From JBMSHD01 sp049416425 (GTDB taxonomy: Bacteria > Pseudomonadota > Gammaproteobacteria > Francisellales > Francisellaceae), in the NCBI GenBank assembly GCA_049416425.1, contig JBMSHD010000074.1:1-11477 (forward strand): a stretch of 11,477 nt of DNA, in the 5' to 3' direction. Both the position numbers and the translations under genes were made by a program. Below, in pieces: positions 1-6,103 of the stretch. How positions within the stretch are numbered: the first letter of the stretch is position 1; the number at the start of each line of letters is the position of its first letter. Under the pieces are notes generated by a model. That model was given only the letters and a program-made list of their open reading frames with translations, was not told where the DNA came from and ran no database searches.

Positions 1-32
1 CGTATGAACAATATGAATACAATAATGGGAAG

Positions 33-845
33 TTATTTTGAGCGCGTTCCATAGACATCGAAGCGGCTGCTTTTGCCGCTGATCTGAGTCGAAGGTTTTA
101 AGCGCTGTTGATTGACTAACATCTCTCCAAGACGTGGTCGTTTGACGACGATTTTTTTAGGCTGAAGTGTCAGTGCCTGATCAACTAATTGCTCCTCATC
201 ATTGGCATCAGTGGATAAAAGCGCGTGAAGGAGTTGCATATTTTTTTTTACCTTTGCCTGCTTATGACGCTCTGGAAACATAGGGTCGAGATACACGATA
301 TCCGGCTTGCTGAGAAGTCGTTTTTCAAGCAGTGTGGTGGCTATTTCAGCGGCGTTACCGTAGATCAATGTGATGTTTTTGGCAAATTTTGCCTGTTCAC
401 TGTCTGCCAGACGTTTTAAGGCATCATCGACAATGAGGTAGATATAGGGATTGCGTTCAACGGCGACGATCTTATGACCTCGTGCGGCCATCATGAAACT
501 GTCACTGCCAAGGCCTGCTGTCATATCAAAAATATGTTGTGGAGATTTCAGACGACCTTCTATGGCTTTGATCAGGGCAGGTTTTGCCTGATGGGCGGCA
601 ATACGACGCTGCATGGCGGTCGAGAGAAAGTCAACATTAAGACTCATGGGATTGCCATGCTGAAGAAGGGTCAGTTTATTGTCAAGATATCGCAGATAAA
701 ACTCATTCATGGGCAGCATGTCGATGTTATCAATTTCGTTGATAATAAAATGCGCCTCTTGATTGCTTTTCGATAATGCCAGGATCTGAGGGGATAATTT
801 CAATCTTTCGGTGGAGTTGTTGTATAAAATGGTGAATTTATTCAT
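33..845 (-). CDS. rsmJ: 16S rRNA (guanine-N2) methyltransferase RsmJ
   Basis: This 270-residue protein is a class I SAM-dependent methyltransferase of the RsmJ (YhiQ) family. The family methylates N2 of G1516 in 16S rRNA of the small ribosomal subunit. The SAM-binding motif I reads DMTAGLGSD (107-115), followed by the acidic end of strand 2 in VERNP (129-133). YLDPMFPER (185-193) is the family's catalytic-loop signature, with VVKRP (233-237) and RFDVY near the C-terminus also typical. Length is close to the usual ~250. The ATG overlaps the xerC stop as ATGA, and no strong Shine-Dalgarno is visible, so translation is probably coupled to xerC. A run of nine A's in the coding strand (241-249) lies in the VKKNM segment. 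Family assignment is confident; the exact target base is taken from the family. Confidence 0.93.
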   Translation of the reverse strand: MNKFTILYNNSTERLKLSPQILALSKSNQEAHFIINEIDNIDMLPMNEFYLRYLDNKLTLLQHGNPMSLNVDFLSTAMQRRIAAHQAKPALIKAIEGRLKSPQHIFDMTAGLGSDSFMMAARGHKIVAVERNPYIYLIVDDALKRLADSEQAKFAKNITLIYGNAAEIATTLLEKRLLSKPDIVYLDPMFPERHKQAKVKKNMQLLHALLSTDANDEEQLVDQALTLQPKKIVVKRPRLGEMLVNQQRLKPSTQISGKSSRFDVYGTRSK

Positions 846-1726
846 TTTTTACGTGCTCTTGGATGTGCTTTATCGTAGGTTTCTGATAGTGTCTGGAAGT
901 CAAGATGGGTATAGATTTCCGTGGTTGAGATATCGCTGTGACCCAGAAGCTTTTGTACGGCCGTGAGGTCTTTAGATGATTCAAGAAGGTGGGAGGCGAA
1001 GGCGTGTCTTAGCATATGCGGATGAATGTGTTTGTTGGCAAACAGGGCGCCATATTGTTCAAAACGTTTTTGCACCTGGCGCTCAGTAATTTTTTGCCCT
1101 TTCAGTGTTACAAAAAGATGATCATCTTGTGGTGAGAACTGAAGACGACGGTTAAGCCATTTATCAAGTTGCAATAAGGCTTTTGAGCCGATGGGAAGTA
1201 TTCTTTCTTTGTTGCCTTTTCCCGTGACATGCATAAGCTTCTGATGGCGATCAATATCACCGAGTTTAAGCTTGATGAGCTCGCTTAGACGAAGTCCTGA
1301 TGAATAGATAAGCTCTAGCATGGCGACATCACGTATTTTCAGACTGTCGTCAAAGTCATGATCAAGTAGGGATTGCATCTCATCGACATCCAGTGTTTTT
1401 GGCAGCATTTTTGCCGCTTTCGGTGCTTTTATTTTCAATGCCGGGTTCTGATGAATGATGCTTTGCTCGACAAGATAGTTCAGAAAGCTTCTCACAGCAC
1501 TCAAGTGGCGCTGGATGGTTTTTGCTTTTTTCCCGGTATTGCTCAGCGCCTTTATCCAGGTTTTAATATCACTGTCGCTCAGTGTCGTGATGCTGGCATC
1601 GACTCGGCTTAGATGAGCTAAAAACTGCCCGATATCACGGCGGTAATTTTCAATGGTATAAGCAGAATAGTTTTTTTGATGTTGCAAATGACTCAGAAAA
1701 GAATCGATATGGTAATGCATAATCAT
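842..1726 (-). CDS. xerC: Tyrosine recombinase XerC
   Basis: This 294-residue tyrosine recombinase matches the usual Xer length (~298). With XerD, XerC resolves chromosome dimers at dif near the terminus under FtsK control. Residues ~5-90 form the SAM-like core-binding domain and ~108-285 the catalytic domain. All catalytic residues are present: R146 in GLRLSEL, K170 in TGKGNKER, H237 and R240 in HMLRHAF, H263 in LLGHSD, and the nucleophile Y272 in EIYTHLDFQ. The tail after the tyrosine (HLDFQTL...YDKAHPRARKK) matches XerC rather than XerD. ATG at 1726 is used; a second ATG two codons in is equally possible, since neither has a clear Shine-Dalgarno. A good minus-strand promoter lies about 30 bases upstream. 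The gene is followed directly by rsmJ, an unusual partner. Confidence 0.93.
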   Translation of the reverse strand: MIMHYHIDSFLSHLQHQKNYSAYTIENYRRDIGQFLAHLSRVDASITTLSDSDIKTWIKALSNTGKKAKTIQRHLSAVRSFLNYLVEQSIIHQNPALKIKAPKAAKMLPKTLDVDEMQSLLDHDFDDSLKIRDVAMLELIYSSGLRLSELIKLKLGDIDRHQKLMHVTGKGNKERILPIGSKALLQLDKWLNRRLQFSPQDDHLFVTLKGQKITERQVQKRFEQYGALFANKHIHPHMLRHAFASHLLESSKDLTAVQKLLGHSDISTTEIYTHLDFQTLSETYDKAHPRARKK

Positions 1727-1756
1727 GGGTAATGCCGCTTTGATGTTGTTATGTCA

Positions 1757-1785
1757 ATTATACCAAAGCCATGCGGCTATGCCAG
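1757..1785 (-). promoter_or_regulatory. Candidate sigma70 promoter for xerC-rsmJ
   Basis: On the minus strand there is a consensus -10 TATAAT at 1762-1757. It is preceded by TGG, giving an extended -10, and lies 17 bases from a -35-like CTGGCA (1785-1780, four of six matches to TTGACA). Transcription would start near 1750, leaving a short leader before the xerC ATG at 1726. This is the best promoter match in the window. Confidence 0.65.
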
Positions 1786-1849
1786 TATTGTGTTGTTGTT
1801 CAACGCCTATGCAAGGATGGGTTTTTTATGGATTCGCTGCAGTTTTGCA

Positions 1850-1878
1850 TCGGCATGAAAGGTGTTTTACGTTATAAT
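1850..1878 (+). promoter_or_regulatory. Candidate promoter for bamC-purC operon
   Basis: A perfect TATAAT lies at 1873-1878, with TCGGCA (1850-1855, four of six matches to TTGACA) 17 bases upstream. Transcription would start near 1885, giving a leader of roughly 22 bases before the bamC ATG. It diverges from the xerC promoter, the two -10 elements being about 110 bases apart. The -35 is weak, so the call rests mainly on the -10 and its position. Confidence 0.45.
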
Positions 1879-1906
1879 AGCGAAAATTTGCCAAATGACG
1901 TGATGC

Positions 1907-2971
1907 ATGAAGTTGAAGAATAGGTATTTCTGGTCGTTGCTTTTGCCTGTAGCGACGCTGGTGAGTGGTTGTGCGGCAGATTCTGCCTTTCGGAACCGTG
2001 ATTATGATTATGCGCTTGATAAAGTCTATGCCAATAAGGCACTTAAGATTCCAAAATCGGTGTCTGCAAACCCGGATATCCAACCACGTTTTATCTTGCC
2101 GAATGATGCCACCCAAGCGTTTGCCTCAAATCAGTCGGATCACGCCTATGCTTCACTTACTCCTCCTGGATTTAATAAATCCTACGATACCGATTTGTTA
2201 TTGCAGCGTCAGATGATGGTAGTAAAGACCAGGCTTACTTATGATGATGACAATCAGGCGCATCTTGTGATTGATGAGCCATTTAAGCTGAGCTGGAATC
2301 TTGTCGATGAGGCACTTAAACAGCTTGATGGTTATCGTTTGGTTCGTGTTGATGAGGGTCGGAATGCCTTTGTTGTTGAGGATATGAAGAATAGCCAGCA
2401 GTATTATGTTTATGTGGCAGAGGTGAAAACGAACTTCAGGCAAACTCAGGTTTCTGTGTTTGATATGAATGAGAATCCGGTAAGTTCATTGGCCGCTAAT
2501 GCGTTGATTGAAAATTTGAATAAAAAAATTCAGGGCAGAAAGCTGAGTGATAAAGATCTTATTGAGTCAAGCTATGGTTTTGTGGTAACGGACAGTGGCC
2601 TTAAATATCAATATTATGATGATGCTAAGGTGGCGGCCATTGTTTTAGTTCCGGTTGAAGGTGACAAGATTGATGAAATCATCAAAAAAGCGGTAAAGGG
2701 TGCTGGCTTCAGCCTAATCGGTGAGGATAAAAAAGCCCAAACTATTACCATAGAAGACGCAAAGAAAAATCACTATCAGCTGTATATTTATGACTATACC
2801 CAGATGGGTTCCATATTCAGTGATTGGAGTAACTGGCATAGTTTCTTTCGTGCCGAGCAGAAACAGGTCAGGGTGTCGGTGTTTGACATGGATAGTGTCT
2901 TGTTGCCACCGGAGCAGGCAAAACCCATATTAATGAAAATTGAAGAAGCATTGCCACAGGCAGGAGCATAG
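1907..2971 (+). CDS. bamC: Outer membrane protein assembly factor BamC-like lipoprotein
   Basis: This 354-residue lipoprotein has a short basic N-terminus, a hydrophobic stretch and a lipobox ending in VSGC, so C22 is the likely lipidated residue. It should sit in the outer membrane facing the periplasm, as an accessory subunit of the beta-barrel assembly (BAM) complex. After a low-complexity N-terminal arm (~23-110) there are two similar alpha/beta segments. One (~125-215) begins near FKLSWNLVDEALKQLDGYRLV, and the other (~240-350) begins near IVLVPVEGDKIDEIIKKAVKG. This matches the two helix-grip domains of BamC. Sequence identity to E. coli BamC is low, but purC starts four bases after its stop, as expected for a bamC-purC pair. 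The usual upstream neighbour dapA is absent; divergent xerC is there instead. The Shine-Dalgarno is weak. Confidence 0.8.
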   Translation: MKLKNRYFWSLLLPVATLVSGCAADSAFRNRDYDYALDKVYANKALKIPKSVSANPDIQPRFILPNDATQAFASNQSDHAYASLTPPGFNKSYDTDLLLQRQMMVVKTRLTYDDDNQAHLVIDEPFKLSWNLVDEALKQLDGYRLVRVDEGRNAFVVEDMKNSQQYYVYVAEVKTNFRQTQVSVFDMNENPVSSLAANALIENLNKKIQGRKLSDKDLIESSYGFVVTDSGLKYQYYDDAKVAAIVLVPVEGDKIDEIIKKAVKGAGFSLIGEDKKAQTITIEDAKKNHYQLYIYDYTQMGSIFSDWSNWHSFFRAEQKQVRVSVFDMDSVLLPPEQAKPILMKIEEALPQAGA

Positions 2972-2975
2972 TAAT

Positions 2976-3731
2976 ATGAAAGCCAACGATGTACTTGAGA
3001 TCAAATTGAATAAATTAAGGACAATAAAAGGTGAATGTATCTACAGTGGTAAGGCAAAATCAGTCTATGCTACAAATGATGCCGAGCATGTCATTATTGT
3101 TTATAGAGACGATGCCACGGCATTTAATGGTGTGAAAAAAGAAGCACTCGATGACAAGGGGCGAGTCAATAATCTGTTTAATGCGTTTGTGATGGAGAAA
3201 CTGGAACAAGCCGGAATTAAGACGCATTTTGTGCAGAAATTAAAGGAGACGGAAAGTCTCGTCAAAAAACTTGAGATGCTGCCTGTAGAGTGTGTGGTTA
3301 GAAACATTGCCGCCGGCAGTATCTGTAAGCGCCTTGGAATTGAAAAAGGAACTCGCTTTGAGCGGCCTGTGTTTGAGTTTTTTCTCAAAGATGACGCTCT
3401 GGGTGATCCAATGATCAACGAATCTCATATCTTGAGCTTTGGCTGGGCAAACGCCGGTGAAATTGAGATGATGAAAGCATTGACGTTCAAAGTTAATGAG
3501 ACTTTAAAGGCGTTGTTTGCCGTGGCAAATATCGATCTGGTCGACTATAAGCTTGAATTTGGACGTTTTCACGGTGAGCTTTTGCTCGGTGATGAAGTCA
3601 CACCAGATGGCTGTCGCCTATGGGATAAGGACACCCAGGAAGTCTTTGATAAGGACAGATTTCGCCAGGATCTAGGTGATGTTATCGGGCACTACAAACA
3701 GGTTGCCAGGCGCATCGGACTTAATTTGTGA
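2976..3731 (+). CDS. purC: Phosphoribosylaminoimidazole-succinocarboxamide synthase (SAICAR synthetase)
   Basis: PurC joins CAIR and aspartate using ATP to make SAICAR in de novo purine synthesis, in the cytoplasm. This 251-residue protein has the family motifs in order: SGKAKSVY (24-31, nucleotide-binding), LPVECVVRNIAAGS (102-115, substrate-binding), DPMINES (144-150), LVDYKLEFGR (188-197) and GDEVTPDGCRLWD (205-217). It is about 15 residues longer at the N-terminus than the compact E. coli enzyme. The ATG at 2976 is chosen because CAGGAG at 2961-2966 lies nine bases upstream; an in-frame ATG at 2940 lies inside bamC without such a site. It sits four bases after bamC, and its stop overlaps the possible GTG of the next gene, so all three are probably co-transcribed. 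Confidence 0.96.
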   Translation: MKANDVLEIKLNKLRTIKGECIYSGKAKSVYATNDAEHVIIVYRDDATAFNGVKKEALDDKGRVNNLFNAFVMEKLEQAGIKTHFVQKLKETESLVKKLEMLPVECVVRNIAAGSICKRLGIEKGTRFERPVFEFFLKDDALGDPMINESHILSFGWANAGEIEMMKALTFKVNETLKALFAVANIDLVDYKLEFGRFHGELLLGDEVTPDGCRLWDKDTQEVFDKDRFRQDLGDVIGHYKQVARRIGLNL

Positions 3732-4546
3732 GGATGATGTCAAGGTCGCTGTTACCGCTGCTGTTATCCTTTATTTTCACTCATGTCTATGCCGGCTCAG
3801 ATTGGTCGGTAAAACTTGAGAAAAGCAGGATGTTGTCGAATCAGGCCGCCCATGTTTTTTTATTTACAGCATATAAAGCGAAACATTTCCCGGTGAAAAT
3901 CACCATGATCATGCTTAAATCAGGTGACCATCATGCCGGCATGATGGTGCAAAAGAAAGAGAATATCGAAGATGTGTTGACAGTGATGCAGGAAGAAAAG
4001 GCTTTTTTAGCGACCAATGGCGGTTTTTATCGGGAGAATTTTCGACCCAATGGGCTTCTGATTATCAAGGGTATCAGAAGATCCTATTTCGTGAAAAACA
4101 AGTTGTTGTCGGCGATTGTGAATATCGATAAAGGCGGTCGGCTTTCATTGTTGGCTGCCGATCAATACAATGGCTTCTTGCAGAAGCAATTATACAATGC
4201 ATTTCAAACCGGCCCCATTTTAATCGACGATGGCAATATCGAGCTTAATTTAAATGATTACCATGTTGCTAAAAGAGTCATCTATGCACTTAATGGTGAT
4301 TCGAATCTGCTTATCTTTGCCATTGATAGTACCACGTTGGAAGATAGTGCCGACATTATCGAGACGATTGCAAAATATCTTCATCAAACGATAAAAATGG
4401 CCGTTAATTTCGATGGTGGAAAGGCGGCAGGCTTTGCAACTTCAGCCTTTGATAATCCCGTTGTTTTTGCTGAAATGGTGCCGGTGAAGACGGTGGTTTA
4501 TTTTTTTGAAGATTCAGATACTGCTTTAGCATGGCAATCCAGATGA
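3728..4546 (+). CDS. Secreted phosphodiester glycosidase (NAGPA)-domain protein
   Basis: This 272-residue protein begins with a signal peptide (basic start, hydrophobic ~7-20, likely cleavage after VYA at 22), so it is probably periplasmic or secreted. The rest resembles the NAGPA / DUF2233 phosphodiester glycosidase family. Landmarks are NGGFY (97-101), RPNG (106-109), QTGP (160-163) and NFDGG (227-231). Human NAGPA removes a covering GlcNAc from phosphodiesters; bacterial members include peptidoglycan- or teichoic-acid-linked proteins, and the substrate here is unknown. Possible starts are GTG 3728 (overlapping the purC stop as GTGA), ATG 3734 and ATG 3737. GAGG at 3730-3733 is too close to ATG 3734 to help decide. 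It is likely the last gene of the bamC-purC operon. A 22-base perfect palindrome lies inside it at 3927-3948. The last ~20 residues (EDSDTALAWQSR end) look like an added tail. Confidence 0.75.
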   Translation: MRMMSRSLLPLLLSFIFTHVYAGSDWSVKLEKSRMLSNQAAHVFLFTAYKAKHFPVKITMIMLKSGDHHAGMMVQKKENIEDVLTVMQEEKAFLATNGGFYRENFRPNGLLIIKGIRRSYFVKNKLLSAIVNIDKGGRLSLLAADQYNGFLQKQLYNAFQTGPILIDDGNIELNLNDYHVAKRVIYALNGDSNLLIFAIDSTTLEDSADIIETIAKYLHQTIKMAVNFDGGKAAGFATSAFDNPVVFAEMVPVKTVVYFFEDSDTALAWQSR

Positions 4547-4549
4547 TTG

Positions 4550-4757
4550 TAATGGCCGGCATGCACATGTTCAAGTGGTTTATAACCGCATATTCATTTC
4601 TGACCTGGGTATCTTTGCTGCCAATATTGCCAAACCAGGTATCCACAATGGCAAGCATGTTGTGGCCATGATAGGACGCCAACTCCCTGATCATGTTCTG
4701 AGCCAATACGAGTTTGTTTTCAGCGTTATCATGGCGTAAAATTATAGGAATATCGGC
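4550..4757 (-). pseudogene. Possible decayed transposase fragment
   Basis: Minus-strand translation of this otherwise gene-free stretch is open for about 69 codons after a TAA at 4760-4758. It reads like part of a DDE transposase: KLVLAQNMIREL, then ML-AIVDTWFGN, then YAVINHLN. That resembles the layout in IS transposases where a helix with L-A-MI-EL precedes a strand ending D-(S/T)-W-(F/Y)-G-N and then a strand reading H-VI-RL. The D of DTWFGN would be a catalytic acidic residue. There is no start codon with a ribosome site, no full-length domain and no visible terminal inverted repeats. The same frame continues into the antisense of the preceding gene, which is shadow. I infer a remnant of an insertion sequence; chance resemblance is possible. 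Confidence 0.4.
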
Positions 4758-4824
4758 TTATCTCACAAAATTTAGCAAAAACCGGGAAAGTTCAGCATAA
4801 TAATGCAAATATCTATTTAATCTG

Positions 4825-4833
4825 TGCTAATAT
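4825..4833 (+). promoter_or_regulatory. Candidate extended -10 promoter upstream of the 4-TM protein gene
   Basis: TGCTAATAT at 4825-4833 fits an extended -10 (TG-N-TAATAT). No good -35 lies at the right distance; TGCAAA at 4804-4809 is weak. It is about 90 bases before the ATG at 4925, in a very AT-rich stretch. The rest of 4758-4924 shows nothing recognisable. Confidence 0.35.
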
Positions 4834-4924
4834 TATTCTCAGAAAAAACGATGTTAGTTTTAAATCCGGCAAGTTTTTAAAGCGTGCCGTTAATCAAAAA
4901 GATGACGATTAAGGAAGGTATTCT

Positions 4925-5296
4925 ATGAAAGGACTCGGCAGATTATCCTGTGCTTTTAGCTCTGGTGCTATAGGTGCCATTGCACTGATGGTAACCGTCT
5001 ATATTTTTAAAGGTGCAACCTCAGACTACAAAGAAACACTCTATCGACTTATGGTTTGGGGTGGTATTTGGGGCTTATTATTGATATTGCCTATTTTCAA
5101 AAACAATTGGTTTATTCGTGGCAGTCTACTGGCGGTTTTGGTGATTCTATTTAACTTCATTGTTTTAATGCCAGCCACCGGTGCCGGCTTCTTTGCTTAT
5201 AAGGCAGGGCTTAATGTCTTTTTTGGCAACCTCATTTTCAACTATATATGGGGAATTGTTGCGGCCATTTGGTATCAGCTGGCAATGAAATACTGA
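4925..5296 (+). CDS. Unrecognised small membrane protein with four predicted TM segments
   Basis: I do not recognise the family of this 123-residue protein. It is strongly hydrophobic, with four likely membrane segments at about 11-28, 42-58, 63-83 and 98-120. They are joined by short loops, the longest (29-41) carrying charged residues (KGATSDYKETLYR). The third and fourth segments are linked by a small-residue loop, PATGAGFFAYKAG (83-95). There is no signal peptide apart from the first TM, and no catalytic motif. The start is well supported: AGGAAGG lies at 4912-4918, six bases before the ATG. It is preceded by the transposase-like relic and followed 90 bases later by the TVP38-family gene on the same strand. 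It could be transcribed with that operon, but no terminator or clear promoter settles this. It is expected in the inner membrane; function unknown. Confidence 0.75.
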   Translation: MKGLGRLSCAFSSGAIGAIALMVTVYIFKGATSDYKETLYRLMVWGGIWGLLLILPIFKNNWFIRGSLLAVLVILFNFIVLMPATGAGFFAYKAGLNVFFGNLIFNYIWGIVAAIWYQLAMKY

Positions 5297-5386
5297 TCCT
5301 GGCATCCCAATGCGCCTAATATTGGTAAATGAATATAGTGCTGTCATCCATCCGTACTTAGAAAACTTAAAATATGAGGTTTTCAC

Positions 5387-6103
5387 GTGAAAAAGTGGTC
5401 TCGTCATTTACTCCGTCTAACCCCACTGGTCTTAGTGATTGTAGCTATCTGGTTGGTTTTTCATTTTGGTTTGAACCAATACTTGAGTTTTGAAGCGATT
5501 AAAACTCATAAAGATTTGCTGCTGACCTGGATTAATACGCATTACCTACTATCTGTATTGTTTTTTATGCTGGCGTATATTGTGGTCGTGGCCTTGTCGA
5601 TTCCTGGTGCGGTTTTTTTAACGCTCACTGCCGGGTTTTTATTTGGTTTCCTTCTGGGTACGGTTTATGTTGTGGTGGCAGCCACCGTTGGGGCAACCTG
5701 TATTTTCTTAATCGTGCAGTTTTCATTAGGGCAATGGCTTGCTGAAAAAAATGGCACCTGGGTGGCGAAGATGCAGCAAGGGTTTCAAGAAAACGCCCTG
5801 CAATATTTATTGTTCTTGCGTTTGGTGCCGCTGTTTCCATTTCCGGTTGTGAATGTCGTGCCAGGAATTTTAAACATCAAAAAATCCACCTATGTGATGG
5901 GTACGTTTTTTGGCATTATGCCTGGGTCTTTTGTTTATGCTTGGCTAGGCCATGGCCTGGGATACGCTTTTTCAACTGGACAGGCGCCGAATCTGTCTAT
6001 TATTTTTGAGCCGCCGGTTTTTTGGCCCCTGATTTCCTTAGCCGCATTATCGTTAATCCCCATTGCGTATAAGCGCTTAAGGAGAAAACGCCGTGGTAAA
6101 TGA
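5387..6103 (+). CDS. TVP38/TMEM64 family (DedA superfamily) inner-membrane protein
   Basis: This 238-residue polytopic membrane protein has the VTT/SNARE-associated domain shared by TVP38/TMEM64 and DedA proteins. Family landmarks are SIPGAVFLTLTAGFLFG (71-87), FLRLVPLFPFPVVNVVPG (143-160) and GTFFGIMPGSFVYAWLG (172-188). The arginine and prolines are in the expected re-entrant-loop positions. An N-terminal TM (~11-29) and a C-terminal TM (~208-226) flank the domain. Relatives (DedA proteins, TMEM41B, VMP1) are tied to lipid scrambling or flipping and membrane homeostasis; the substrate here is unknown. The GTG start at 5387 is supported by TGAGGT at 5375-5380, six bases upstream. The C-terminus is very basic (KRLRRKRRGK). 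Its stop overlaps the start of the next gene by 11 bases, so the two are translated together. This pairing with a flavin disulfide reductase is known in bacteria. Confidence 0.88.
   Translation: MKKWSRHLLRLTPLVLVIVAIWLVFHFGLNQYLSFEAIKTHKDLLLTWINTHYLLSVLFFMLAYIVVVALSIPGAVFLTLTAGFLFGFLLGTVYVVVAATVGATCIFLIVQFSLGQWLAEKNGTWVAKMQQGFQENALQYLLFLRLVPLFPFPVVNVVPGILNIKKSTYVMGTFFGIMPGSFVYAWLGHGLGYAFSTGQAPNLSIIFEPPVFWPLISLAALSLIPIAYKRLRRKRRGK

Noticed and set aside
2940..2975. Longer purC reading frame starting at ATG 2940
   Set aside because: The extra 12 residues lie inside bamC, lack a ribosome site, and do not resemble PurC; ATG 2976 has CAGGAG at a good distance.
4531..4671. Plus-strand 46-codon hydrophobic, Met-rich frame after the NAGPA gene
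   Set aside because: It overlaps the NAGPA end, has no ribosome site, and is antisense to the transposase-like fragment, which reads more like a protein.
5297..5386. TAAAAT at 5368-5373 as a promoter for the TVP38 operon
   Set aside because: It would start transcription at or past the Shine-Dalgarno at 5375-5380, leaving no usable leader.
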